Below are positions 1 through 8,006 of a DNA stretch of 64,000 bases, piece after piece. Each line of letters opens with the position of its first letter. The stretch's first letter is position 1. Source of the stretch: Microbispora rosea (lineage in GTDB: Bacteria; Actinomycetota; Actinomycetes; Streptosporangiales; Streptosporangiaceae); assembly GCF_900156315.1 (NCBI RefSeq), contig NZ_FTNI01000008.1:1-64000 (forward strand). The letters run 5' to 3'. The translations under genes were made by a program, and so were the position numbers. A model generated the notes under the pieces. It was not told where the DNA came from and ran no database searches. It saw nothing but the letters and a program-made list of their open reading frames with translations.

Positions 1-2
1 TC

Positions 3-635
3 CTCATCGATGACCTGCCCGGCATCGATGTCCACACCGTGGCTCTCACCTCGTGTGGCGACGATCCCAAGGCGCTGGGCGACATGTACTCCGACGCGGC
101 CGCCATCAGGGCCGCGGTCGAGGCGATCGGCGGCCCCGTGGTCGTCGTCGCGCACTCCTACGGCGGCGTCCCCACCACGCAGGCACTCGCCGACGCGTCC
201 AACGTCAAGAGCATCGTCTACCTCGCCGCGTTCCAGCTCGACGCAGGAGACTCCCTGCTGTCGAGCGCGGGCGGCGACCCGGCACTTTGGTGGGAGTTTC
301 ACCGGCAGGAGGGTGTCGGCGACTTCCTGACCGTCGCGAACCCGGTCGAGGTGTTCTACGGCGACGTGGACAGCAGCGTTGCCGAGAAGGCGGCGGCAGC
401 CCTGGGTTACCAGTCCTACGCCGCCACCACCCAGAAGCTGACCGCGGTCGCCTGGCAGACGATTCCGAGCACCTACATCATCTGCGAAGCAGACGGCGCC
501 ATTCCGCCCTTCGTCCAGGAACTCTTCGCGAAGCGTGCCGACAGGACGCTGCGGCTGAACAGTTCGCATTCGCCCTTCCTGTCGCAGCCCTCCGCACTCG
601 CCCAGCTCATCAGGCACGAACTCAGCCTGCCCTGA
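3..635 (+). CDS. Alpha/beta hydrolase, 5' end outside window
   Basis: The reading frame is open from the first complete codon, so the true start lies left of the window; 210 codons are visible. The protein has an alpha/beta-hydrolase nucleophile elbow, AHSYGG, after a hydrophobic strand (VVVV), giving the catalytic Ser. A late His in SSHSPF is the likely catalytic His. The arrangement resembles the small SABP2/MenH-like esterases common in actinomycetes. The substrate cannot be read from sequence. The stop is followed by a short gap before a decayed acetyltransferase gene on the same strand. Confidence 0.8.
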   Translation, partial: LIDDLPGIDVHTVALTSCGDDPKALGDMYSDAAAIRAAVEAIGGPVVVVAHSYGGVPTTQALADASNVKSIVYLAAFQLDAGDSLLSSAGGDPALWWEFHRQEGVGDFLTVANPVEVFYGDVDSSVAEKAAAALGYQSYAATTQKLTAVAWQTIPSTYIICEADGAIPPFVQELFAKRADRTLRLNSSHSPFLSQPSALAQLIRHELSLP

Positions 636-780
636 GCCGGTCGGCGCGGACTCTAGCCGGAGCGTGAGCCCGGCTGCCCCTGCCGCCCGCCGGTCGCCGT
701 CCACTGCGGCCGGCGGGCCCCAACCGCTTCCCCACGGCTCCGAGGGTTGCCGCTCGCGGGCAAGTAGGAGATGCGATCTC

Positions 781-1524
781 GTGACCTGGTTCATTACGGG
801 ACAAGTGTTTCGCTCCGAGGCGGGGCCTTTTCTCGCCGCACGTCCCGATCTGCACACCATGCTGCTGTCCGGACTCGACACGATCGAGCAGCTGCGGTCC
901 GGGGGCAAGAACCCGCCCACGGTGCTGGGCTGGTGGCGGGAACCGGATGAAACAGCGACGACGGCCGCGTTCGTGTGGATGCCACCGCACCTGCTGACCG
1001 CGGACCGCCTTTCCCAGGTCGCGGCAACGCACCTGGCCGGACTCCTGGCCACCCAAGCTCAGCCGTTTACACAGCTCCTGGCCGACGACTCATCGGTCCG
1101 TGCCTTCTCCGAAGCCTGGCGGACGACCACCGGCTCCGCGCCGAAGAGCGGACCGCACCTGCACCTCTATCGTCTTGGCCGGCTCGTGTGCCCTGACGTC
1201 GCACCGCCTGGGGCACCGCGGGCGGCGACCGACGGTGACCCGGCTCGGTCAGCGGACGGCAGCGCCGGTCAGGGGACAGGTGAAATCTTGCTGGTCGCTC
1301 CGTCGCCCGAGCGGCCAGCCCGGCCGCCTCAAGCCGTGCATGACGCCGCAGCCGTCGGCGTACGGCACGAGCCTCGGCCCCGCCTTGACAGGGGCCGACT
1401 CAGCCGACGGCTCATTCGTCCCGCTGTACGAAGCCCCCTTTCCTCCATGGTGACCTTCTCCAGCTCTTCCAGCAGTCCGGGGTCCACGACACGACCAATT
1501 CAGCGGCACTCGCCGGCCGCGTAA
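781..1524 (+). pseudogene. Truncated GNAT-family acetyltransferase
   Basis: From GTG 781, preceded by GGAG, the first ~140 residues look like the N-terminal half of actinomycete two-part GNAT acetyltransferases: RPDLHTMLLS, then LGWWRE, then AFVWMPPH, then an LYRLG segment. After about position 1200 the frame turns into Arg/Pro/Ser-rich sequence with no acetyl-CoA binding motif (no Q/RxxGxG/A), so the catalytic C-terminal half is missing. Codon choice also becomes irregular there. I read this as a gene decayed by replacement of its 3' half. A functional short protein is possible but less likely. The replacing DNA (about 1200-1520) shows no recognisable gene on either strand. Confidence 0.5.
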
Positions 1525-1537
1525 GGGCCGATGGTGC

Positions 1538-1966
1538 TCAGGCAGGGGGCTTCTCGGCGGCTGCGACGGTGGACAGCTCGGCCGTGCAGAAGGCGCAGCG
1601 CCTGGCGCCGACGGGGATGTCCGACAGGCACTCGGGGCACTTCTTCTCGGCGGCCTCCTTCTTGGTGTCGAAGAGGCTCAGGAAACGGGTCATGGGCAGG
1701 ACGACCACCCAATAGATCACGGCGGCGACGATGAGGAACGTCAGCAGGTGGTTGATGAAGTCGCCATACTTGAACACCGCGCCGTTGACGGTGAACTTGT
1801 AGCTGGAGAAGTCGGGTTGCCTCCCGCCGGTGACGGCCGCGATCAGGGGGGTGATCAGGTCCTGTACGAGGGCCTGGATGAGCCCGCTGAACGTCGCGCC
1901 CACGACCACGGCGACGGCGAGCTCCACCAGGTTGCCCCGCATGAGGAACTTCTTGAATCCGCTCAT
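1538..1966 (-). CDS. mscL: Large-conductance mechanosensitive channel with C-terminal zinc ribbon
   Basis: 142 residues. The N-terminus (FKKFLMRGNLVELAVAVVVG) is the signature of MscL, the homopentameric membrane valve that opens under hypo-osmotic stress. TM1 is about residues 15-38 and TM2 about 73-95. In place of the usual short cytoplasmic helix bundle, the C-terminus has CPEC (Cys110, Cys113) and CAFC (Cys124, Cys127), a four-cysteine zinc ribbon. The ATG start gives the canonical MscL N-terminus. It is followed by a short tail, AEKPPA. It is a single gene, divergent from the methyltransferase at 2125. The channel assignment is secure; the role of the ribbon is unknown. Confidence 0.93.
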   Translation of the reverse strand: MSGFKKFLMRGNLVELAVAVVVGATFSGLIQALVQDLITPLIAAVTGGRQPDFSSYKFTVNGAVFKYGDFINHLLTFLIVAAVIYWVVVLPMTRFLSLFDTKKEAAEKKCPECLSDIPVGARRCAFCTAELSTVAAAEKPPA

Positions 1967-2124
1967 GGGGCAACGACCTATCCGGTTTTACCTTCCCTAT
2001 GCAAGGGTGTTACCCGGACAGACCTGCAAAAGATCGAGCCGGGAAGGGGAAGTAGGTGCCCGGACAATCGGAAAGCCCCGCCGGTGATCGGTTCGGTGGG
2101 CGGCGTCCGACCAGTCATGAACGG

Positions 2125-2715
2125 ATGACCGGGCTGCCGTGGGACGCGTCTTACCACGACGGTCCCGTGCCATGGGACATCGAAGGTCCGCAGCCGGCGA
2201 TCGTGCGCCTGGCGGCCGAAGCCCGATTCGCCGGTCCGGTGCTGGACGCGGGCTGCGGGAGCGGGGAGAACGCCCTTCACGTCGCCTCGCTGGGACTGCC
2301 GGTTCTGGGCGTCGACGTGGCCGAGACGGCATTGGCGAGAGCGCGGGCGAAGGCCCGTGACCGGGGGATCGAGGCCGAGTTCGCCGTGGCCGACGCCCTC
2401 AATCTGGAGCTTTTGGGGCGCAGGTTCGAGACGGTGCTGGACTGCGGGCTGTTCCACACCTTCGACGGCGACGAGCGCCTCGGGTATGTGACGAGTCTGG
2501 CCTCGGTGACCGAACACGGCGGCACCCTGTATGTGCTGTGCTTCAGCGACGGCGGTCCCGACACCGGCCCGCATCCTGTCAGTGAGGAAGAGTTGAGGGG
2601 GGCGTTCGCCGCCGGCGGCGGATGGAATCTCGTGTCCGTGGAACCGGATCGGGTTCATACGAGATATCACGACGACGGCGCACCGGCGTGGCTCGCGCAA
2701 ATCAGACGGACCTGA
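2125..2715 (+). CDS. Class I SAM-dependent methyltransferase
   Basis: 196 residues from ATG 2125. An in-frame GTG at 2056 would add 23 residues with no match to the fold, so I prefer the ATG. Motif I is VLDAGCGSGE, with a following acidic residue in GVDVAE that should bind the SAM ribose. A motif-II/III-like stretch (VLDCGLFHTF) lies downstream. The protein resembles the TehB/thiopurine methyltransferase-like small-molecule methylases of actinomycetes. The substrate is not deducible. It converges on the kinase gene, and the 140-bp gap between them holds two palindromes (2827-2839 and 2843-2856). Confidence 0.85.
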   Translation: MTGLPWDASYHDGPVPWDIEGPQPAIVRLAAEARFAGPVLDAGCGSGENALHVASLGLPVLGVDVAETALARARAKARDRGIEAEFAVADALNLELLGRRFETVLDCGLFHTFDGDERLGYVTSLASVTEHGGTLYVLCFSDGGPDTGPHPVSEEELRGAFAAGGGWNLVSVEPDRVHTRYHDDGAPAWLAQIRRT

Positions 2716-2826
2716 TCGCCTGTCGGGGCTGGGCGTCGTCGGCCGGCCCCACGGCAGTAGAAGATAATTTCGGTCGCGGACTGGCCGCTTAACGGACGCG
2801 GCTGGACTTTAGGTCCTGACCGAACT

Positions 2827-2839
2827 CAACAGACTGTTG
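2827..2839. repeat. 13-bp palindrome next to orphan operator
   Basis: CAACAG, one spacer base, then CTGTTG: a perfect 6-1-6 inverted repeat. It lies three bases from the LacI-type box at 2843 in the gap between convergent genes. It could be a second regulator site or a small hairpin; the sequence does not decide. Confidence 0.4.
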
Positions 2840-2842
2840 TTC

Positions 2843-2856
2843 TGGGAGCGCTCCCA
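2843..2856. promoter_or_regulatory. Orphan LacI/CebR-type operator at 3' end of kinase gene
   Basis: TGGGAGCGCTCCCA is a perfect 14-bp palindrome identical to the core of the box in front of lacI (5359-5376), and to the published box of the Streptomyces cellobiose repressor CebR. It starts two bases beyond the kinase stop codon, between convergent genes, so no promoter obviously needs it. Read on the minus strand, both copies are preceded by AGTGATAC at a distance of 6-7 bases. Here that octamer is the last codons of the kinase. Confidence 0.7.
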
Positions 2857-2858
2857 CT

Positions 2859-4337
2859 TTAGGTATCACTGGCCTCGGTGAGAGCGGCTTCAACCCGGTC
2901 GAGCGCGGCCAGCAGTTCCCCCTTCAGCGTGAGGGGCAGCCGCCCCTCCTGATATCGGACCTCGATCTTGGTGCGCATGGCCGACAGCCCCTGACCGTTG
3001 CCGACGAGGTTGCGCAGCACCTGCTTGAGGTCGAGCGCGACGTCGTCGTCGATGTCGTGGGTGGCCTCCGCGCCGTCCACGAGCAGGTTGAACTGCCGGA
3101 CCGCGGTGTCGACCCGCAGCGGCGCGGCCGTGGTGGCCAGCGGCAGCGGCGCCACGTCGGACTTGACGGTGGCCGAGGTCTTCGGCGGCCTGACGGTGTC
3201 CGTGGTGTGGCGGTCCTTCTTGACGGCCTTGACCCTGACCGAGGGGGAGGGGTGGTGCCGCCTGACCGGCGCGGTCGTTCGCACGGGGTCGGCGACGGGG
3301 GCGACCGTATGCAGGGGTTCTGCGACGGCTCCTGCCTGTTGCGGCGGCGGCGAGGCGGTGGCCTGCGCGTGCGCCGGCGAAGGGCTGGGCAGTACGGTGA
3401 CGGCCGCGACCTCGGGGCTGTGCGTCTGGGTGAACCAGAGGATGCCGCCCAGGGCCGCGGCCCCGACGGCGGCGGCGCCCCAGCCGGCCCCGCGCGGGCC
3501 TGGCGGCTTCTTCACCGAGGTCAGCGCGGCGGCGACGGCCCGTGCGCTCGGCCGGTCCACCGGGTCGGGGCACAGGCAGCGCCGGCACAGGTCGGCGACC
3601 TCCTGAGGCAGGCCCGGCACCCCTTCGGGCGCGGGCGGCGGTCCTTCCCGCCGGGCCGCCTCGATGGCCTCCCAGGTCTTCTCCGGGTAGGGCAGGGCGC
3701 CCGTGAGCATCTCGAACAGCAGCACGCCGAGCGCGTAGACGTCCACGGCCGGGTCGGCCGTCGTCCCCTTCAGCCGCTCCGGCGCGACGTACGGCGGGGT
3801 GCCGAAGTCGGCGACGAGCTGGTCGTCGGCCTCGCCGATGAACGCGGCGATCCCGAAGTCGAGCAACTTGGGCCCGTCGTCGGCGAGCAGCACGTTCTCC
3901 GGGGTGACGTCCCGGTGGACGATGCCCCGGTCGTGGGCCGCGGCCAGCACCTTCGCCAGCCCGACGGCGATCTCCACCGCCTCGGCCCAGGGCAGCGGCC
4001 CCTCGATGATCCGGTCGGCCAGCGACCGGCCCTCCAGCAGGCGCATGACCACGAAGGACGCCAGCCTGCCGCCGTTCGTGACCGTCTCGCCGTAGTCGTA
4101 GACCTCGATCGCGTCCGGGTGGATCAACCGGGCGGTGGCCCTGGCCTCCCGGCGCATGAGTTCCCGTCCGGGGTTGTCGTCGTCGAGCGAGCCGTCCAGC
4201 ACCTTGATCGCGACCGAGCGCTGAAGTGACTGGTCGAAGGCACGCCAGATGACCGACATCCCGCCCGTCGCTATCCGCTCCTGGAGCAGATAACGACGGG
4301 TCAGGACGTCGCCTTCTCGAAGCTCAGGCCGATTCAC
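2859..4337 (-). CDS. Membrane-anchored Ser/Thr protein kinase (PknB type)
   Basis: 492 residues from GTG 4337. The kinase domain spans about 12-275: glycine loop ATGGMSVIW (23-31), VAIK lysine Lys45, HRDVTPEN (141-148), DFG (160-162) and YVAPERL. A single TM segment follows at about 285-303, then a Pro/Ser/Thr/Val-rich linker and a C-terminal helical domain (about 410-490) that is presumably outside the membrane. The catalytic-loop Lys of HRDxKxxN is Thr here. The start overlaps the end of lacI by 14 bp, so the two are co-transcribed and probably translationally coupled. Kinase activity is likely; targets and ligand are unknown. Confidence 0.92.
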   Translation of the reverse strand: MNRPELREGDVLTRRYLLQERIATGGMSVIWRAFDQSLQRSVAIKVLDGSLDDDNPGRELMRREARATARLIHPDAIEVYDYGETVTNGGRLASFVVMRLLEGRSLADRIIEGPLPWAEAVEIAVGLAKVLAAAHDRGIVHRDVTPENVLLADDGPKLLDFGIAAFIGEADDQLVADFGTPPYVAPERLKGTTADPAVDVYALGVLLFEMLTGALPYPEKTWEAIEAARREGPPPAPEGVPGLPQEVADLCRRCLCPDPVDRPSARAVAAALTSVKKPPGPRGAGWGAAAVGAAALGGILWFTQTHSPEVAAVTVLPSPSPAHAQATASPPPQQAGAVAEPLHTVAPVADPVRTTAPVRRHHPSPSVRVKAVKKDRHTTDTVRPPKTSATVKSDVAPLPLATTAAPLRVDTAVRQFNLLVDGAEATHDIDDDVALDLKQVLRNLVGNGQGLSAMRTKIEVRYQEGRLPLTLKGELLAALDRVEAALTEASDT

Positions 4338-5328
4338 GAACCACCAGTTCCGTGGGCAGCACCGGATTGCCCTTGGGATTGTCCCCGTCCGCGAGTGTCA
4401 TGAGAAGCAGTCGTGCGGCGAGCGTGGCCATTTCCTCGACGGGCTGTCTTACGGTGGTCAGCGTCGGCGAGGTGTGCCTGGCCACGGGCGCGTCGTCGTA
4501 ACCGATGACGGCCACGTCGTCCGGCACCTTCCGCCCGGCGCGGCGCAGTGTCTGCATCGCCCCGGCCGCCATCACGTCCGACGCCGCGAACACGGCGTCG
4601 AGGTGCGGCGCCCGTTGCAGCAGCCACTGCATGGCGTGCGCGCCCGACGCATGGGTGAAGTCGCCGTACGCCACCGGCATGTCGAGCACACCGGCGTCGC
4701 GAAGCGTCTGCCGGAAGCCCTCCAGCCGGTCGCGGGCGGCCGGCAGGGTCGGCGGCCCGGCGATCGTGGCGATGTGCTTGCGGTTGTTGAGCAGCAGGTG
4801 CTCGGCCGCCTGCCGTCCGCCGTCACGGTTGTCCATGTCGACGAACGGGAGGTCGATGCCGTCTGGCGGCCGCCCGGCACAGCGCACCGGGACGCCCGAG
4901 GCCGCCAGCGTGACCGCGAGGGGGTGCCGCGCGCGCGCCCCGATCAACAGGACGCCGTCGACGGCGCCCGCGACCAGCGGCGGAGCGGCGATGGAGGCGG
5001 TCGCAGGGGTCGCGGTCATCACGACCATCGGGACCCCATGCGTCGTCAGCACCTCCTCGCAGGCAGACAGGAGCCTGGCGTAGAACGGCTCGGTAAAGAG
5101 GCGTGGACTGTGCTCGCAGACGACCGCGGCGATGATCTGCTCGGCCCGCCTGCCCGCGGATCCCCTGGGGGCGCGGCGCCGAACATAGCCCAGACGCGAC
5201 ATCGCGTCGTGAACTTGTCGGCGGGTCGACGTGGTCACGCGTACCGAGCCGGTCAAGACCCGGGAAGCTGTTGCCGGGGAGACGCCGGCTGCGGCGGCTA
5301 CCTCTGCGAGGGTGGGAAGATCGGCCAT
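4324..5328 (-). CDS. LacI-family transcriptional regulator
   Basis: 334 residues. The N-terminal HTH and hinge (TLAEVAAAAGVSPATASRVL) begin at residue 6 when translation starts at ATG 5328. A longer in-frame start at 5388 would run through the operator and is rejected. A periplasmic-binding-protein-like sugar domain follows, with motifs such as VDGVLLIGA, AAGAMQTLRRAGRKVPDDVAVIG-type sequence and GYDDAPVA. The regulator is expected to repress at the TGGGAGCGCTCCCA box 30 bp upstream, hence autoregulation, and to release on a sugar. A CebR-like box suggests an oligosaccharide effector, but no sugar operon in this window carries the box. It is the first gene of the lacI-kinase operon. Confidence 0.92.
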   Translation of the reverse strand: MADLPTLAEVAAAAGVSPATASRVLTGSVRVTTSTRRQVHDAMSRLGYVRRRAPRGSAGRRAEQIIAAVVCEHSPRLFTEPFYARLLSACEEVLTTHGVPMVVMTATPATASIAAPPLVAGAVDGVLLIGARARHPLAVTLAASGVPVRCAGRPPDGIDLPFVDMDNRDGGRQAAEHLLLNNRKHIATIAGPPTLPAARDRLEGFRQTLRDAGVLDMPVAYGDFTHASGAHAMQWLLQRAPHLDAVFAASDVMAAGAMQTLRRAGRKVPDDVAVIGYDDAPVARHTSPTLTTVRQPVEEMATLAARLLLMTLADGDNPKGNPVLPTELVVRESA

Positions 5329-5358
5329 CCGGTCTCCTCGGCCCGAAGGTTCACACGG

Positions 5359-5376
5359 CTTGGGAGCGCTCCCAAG
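5359..5376. promoter_or_regulatory. LacI/CebR-type operator in lacI promoter
   Basis: An 18-bp perfect palindrome (CTTGGGAGCGCTCCCAAG) lies about 30 bp upstream of the lacI ATG. On the minus strand it is preceded by a possible promoter: TTGACA at 5400-5405 and TACTTT at 5379-5384, with a 15-bp spacer that is short. The operator lies just downstream of the -10-like element, suited to repression of lacI and the kinase. The rest of the 358-bp gap to 5687 shows no gene. Confidence 0.8.
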
Positions 5377-5686
5377 CGAAAGTATCACTGTTTCGCTCGT
5401 GTCAACAGAGGTTTCCTCGGTGTGAAACCTTTCGTAGAGTTTCGCTCCGCTTTGCCACAGTTGGAGGCTAGAGCACAGGGGTGATCAAGGGAAGTGAATG
5501 GGAATTTTGACACGCGATGCCCAGCTTGTCCGATAATCACCGTAAATATGCCGTAACGCCGCGCGGGGGCGGCCGGAGCCGCCCGGCGGTAGGGTCCTGC
5601 GGCAAGGGACCACGGACGGACCCGATGGCGTCAGTCTCCGGCGGGCGTCGAGGCCGTCCCCGAGCCAGAACCGGAAAGGCCTTGCA

Positions 5687-6415
5687 GTGACGACCACTCT
5701 CCGCCGGCTCCCCGCCGCCACGGGTCGTGTGACGGGAGCGTTAACGGGCATGCTCGCGGCGGCCCTGCTCGCCGGATGCGGCACGCCGGACCTGACAGGC
5801 GAGGCCCCCTCGCCCGCTCCGGTGGGCCAGGCGGCCGCCTCGTCCGCCACCACCCCTGGCACGGAGCTCACGCCGGAGGCCACCCCGAGCTCCGAGTCCA
5901 CCGGGACCTCCGAGGCCGCGGACAACCCCACACCGGACGAGACCGGCACGGCGCAGCCGTCCGGCGGGAGCAAGGCCGCCGACGTGGCGTTCGCCCGGCA
6001 GATGGTCCCGCATCACCTTCAGGCCCTGGAGATGGCCAGGCTCGCGCAGACACGGGCGGGCGACCCGTGGGTCGGGCAGTTCGCGGCGAAGGTCGCCACG
6101 GCCCGCGACACCGACATCCGCACGTTCAAGGGCTGGCTCGACATGTGGGGCGCGGAGCCCCTGCCGCGCGACCACGCGATGCCGGGCACGCAGACGCGGG
6201 CCGAGATCGAGGCGCTCGCCAAGCTGAGCGGCCCGTCCTTCGATCAGAAGTACGTGGCGCTGATGATCAAGCACGACAACGGCGCGATCAAGCTCGCCCG
6301 GACCGAGCAGGCCGAGGGCGCCTTCGAAGGAGCCAAGGCGCTGGCCGTCGCCACCACCACCTCGCTGGGCGCCGAGGTCAAGGAGCTCAAGAAATACCAG
6401 GCCCTCCTGGACTGA
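5687..6415 (+). CDS. DUF305 secreted lipoprotein
   Basis: 242 residues from GTG 5687, with GGAAAGG upstream. The signal peptide ends in a lipobox, LLAGC, so it is anchored outside the membrane. A Pro/Ser/Thr/Ala-rich linker (about 30-100) precedes a DUF305 domain with the paired-histidine helix FARQMVPHHLQALEMA and a second MIKHDNGAI helix, as in the CopM-like family of extracytoplasmic proteins with conserved His/Met, linked in some species to copper. The metal role here is inference. The 3' end runs into a 15-bp tandem repeat. Confidence 0.88.
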   Translation: MTTTLRRLPAATGRVTGALTGMLAAALLAGCGTPDLTGEAPSPAPVGQAAASSATTPGTELTPEATPSSESTGTSEAADNPTPDETGTAQPSGGSKAADVAFARQMVPHHLQALEMARLAQTRAGDPWVGQFAAKVATARDTDIRTFKGWLDMWGAEPLPRDHAMPGTQTRAEIEALAKLSGPSFDQKYVALMIKHDNGAIKLARTEQAEGAFEGAKALAVATTTSLGAEVKELKKYQALLD

Positions 6416-6455
6416 GCTCTCCTGGACTGCGCTCTCCTGGACTGCGCTCTCCTGC
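6404..6455. repeat. 15-bp tandem repeat at 3' end of the DUF305 gene
   Basis: The unit CTCTCCTGGACTGCG recurs with a 15-bp period (CCTGG at 6406, 6421 and 6436), about 3.3 copies. The first copy covers the last codons and stop of the DUF305 gene, so the array arose by duplication of the gene's own 3' end. Confidence 0.7.
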
Positions 6456-6472
6456 CGGGCGGCCGGGACCCC

Positions 6473-7114
6473 TCAGTTCTCGTACGTGTCGAGCCTGGGG
6501 GGCAGGGCGTTCCAGGTGCAGAACGCCGACGACTCACGGGTGTCCTGGAGGAACGCGACCCGCAGCCACTGGTCGGCCTCCCAGACCTTGACCTCGTAGC
6601 CGTCGTTCGGGGTCGCCGTCACCACGCGGCAGTCCGCGGAGGTCACCGCGATCGTCGCCCGGCCGCCCTTCAGCGTGAACGTGTGCAGGCGCTCCCCGCC
6701 GGTGGCCTTGGGCTGCCGGGCCGCGGGTGAGGACTCCGTCGATCGCGCCGGGCGGGTGGCGCGGGCCGGGCGCGGCGCCGGGGAGGTCCGGGCGGTCCGC
6801 ACCGGAGTGGCGGCGGGCCGGGAGGGGGACGGGCGGCCGGGTGTCGCGCCGCCGGAGGGCCGCGGCCCGGACGGCTCCTCGGACGGCTCCTCGGACGTGC
6901 CGCCGGAGGCTCCGCCGTCCGGGGTGCTCCGCGGGGCAGGGGCGGAGGCGCCCGGCGAGGCGGACAGGGGTGCGGCGACGGCCACCACGGGAGCGAGGGG
7001 CGCCTCGTCCAGGATCGCGCTGCGCAACACGTCGCGGACGCCGAGCCAGGACACGCCGACGGCGAGCGCGGTGGCCCCGCACCAGGCGATCAAGTAACCG
7101 GCGGTCCTTCTCAT
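6473..7114 (-). CDS. Membrane-anchored or secreted protein of unknown function
   Basis: 213 residues from ATG 7114; an in-frame GTG at 7126 adds only four residues. An N-terminal hydrophobic segment (YLIAWCGATALAVGVSWLGV) acts as signal or anchor. A long Pro/Ser/Ala/Arg/Thr-rich low-complexity stretch (about 45-145) follows, then a compact C-terminal domain (about 150-213) with two cysteines (SADCRVV, AFCTWN) that may form a disulfide. The tail pattern, with GYEVKVWE and WLRVAFLQ, looks like a small extracellular beta domain. I do not recognise the family. It is convergent with the DUF305 gene. Confidence 0.7.
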   Translation of the reverse strand: MRRTAGYLIAWCGATALAVGVSWLGVRDVLRSAILDEAPLAPVVAVAAPLSASPGASAPAPRSTPDGGASGGTSEEPSEEPSGPRPSGGATPGRPSPSRPAATPVRTARTSPAPRPARATRPARSTESSPAARQPKATGGERLHTFTLKGGRATIAVTSADCRVVTATPNDGYEVKVWEADQWLRVAFLQDTRESSAFCTWNALPPRLDTYEN

Positions 7115-7270
7115 GTGGCCGATCACTCTATCTCTTGCCCTGAATTGGCACCCGGTCCTTTTCGGTCAACCTCTACCGATTTGTGCATTCCTTAAATGGC
7201 AATAAATCCGCGTGTTTCGGATCGCTCTTCCCGGGACGCCGTACCGGGCGGGAGTGTACGTTTCTGCCCC

Positions 7271-7954
7271 ATGGCGACCGTTCTGGTGGTTGAGGACGAC
7301 GAGTTCGTCCGATCCGCGATCATTCGCGACCTGACCGGGCGCAGCCACGCGGTCCGCAGCGCGGGCCGGGCGCTCGACGCCCTGCGGGAGATCGCCCACG
7401 TCGCCCCCGACGTGGTCGTCCTCGATCTGGGGCTGCCCGACCTCGACGGCGCGGAGGCGCTGAAGATGCTCCGGGCGATCTCCGACGTGCCGGTCATCGT
7501 GGCCACCGCCCGGGACGACGAGGCCGAGATCGTCCGCCTGCTGCGCGACGGCGCGGACGACTACCTGGTCAAGCCGTTCTCCGGCGACCACCTCAACGCC
7601 CGCCTGGAGGCCGTGCTGCGCCGGGCCAGGCCCGGGGCGCCGTCGTCGGTCGCGAGGGTCGGCGGCCTGGTCGTCGACGCCGACCGCAGGGAGGCCCGCC
7701 TGGACGGCGCGCCGCTCGACCTCACCCGCCGGGAGTTCGACCTGCTGGCCTACCTCGCCGCCCGTCCCGACCGCGTGATCTCGCGCAGGGAACTGCTGTC
7801 CGAGGTGTGGCGGCAGTCGTACGGGGACGATCAGACGATCGACGTCCACCTGTCCTGGCTGCGGCGCAAGCTCGGCGAGAGCGCCTCCCGTCCGCGATAT
7901 CTGCACACGGTGCGGGGCGTCGGCGTGCGCCTCAGCCCCCCTGCCGAGGGCTGA
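7271..7954 (+). CDS. OmpR/PhoB-family response regulator
   Basis: 227 residues from ATG 7271, chosen because it begins the receiver domain exactly (MATVLVVEDDEF). The phospho-acceptor Asp is Asp52 in VVVLDLGLPD; the conserved Lys is in YLVKPF. The winged-helix output domain (about 130-222) contains LTRREFDLLAYLA, DQTIDVHLSWLRRKLG and the terminal TVRGVGVRL. It is followed after 52 bp by a histidine kinase on the same strand, forming a two-component system. The stimulus and regulon are unknown. Confidence 0.93.
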   Translation: MATVLVVEDDEFVRSAIIRDLTGRSHAVRSAGRALDALREIAHVAPDVVVLDLGLPDLDGAEALKMLRAISDVPVIVATARDDEAEIVRLLRDGADDYLVKPFSGDHLNARLEAVLRRARPGAPSSVARVGGLVVDADRREARLDGAPLDLTRREFDLLAYLAARPDRVISRRELLSEVWRQSYGDDQTIDVHLSWLRRKLGESASRPRYLHTVRGVGVRLSPPAEG

Positions 7955-8006
7955 CCCCCGAAGCGGGAACCGCGATGACGGCACTGGCCCCCAAGCGGGA
8001 GCGGCG

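Noticed and set aside
1249-1509. Minus-strand frame containing RSDQQDFTCPLTGAA as a possible mobile-element gene
   Set aside because: No start with a ribosome-binding site, no transposase motif, and low-complexity ends. It may be a remnant but cannot be supported as a gene.
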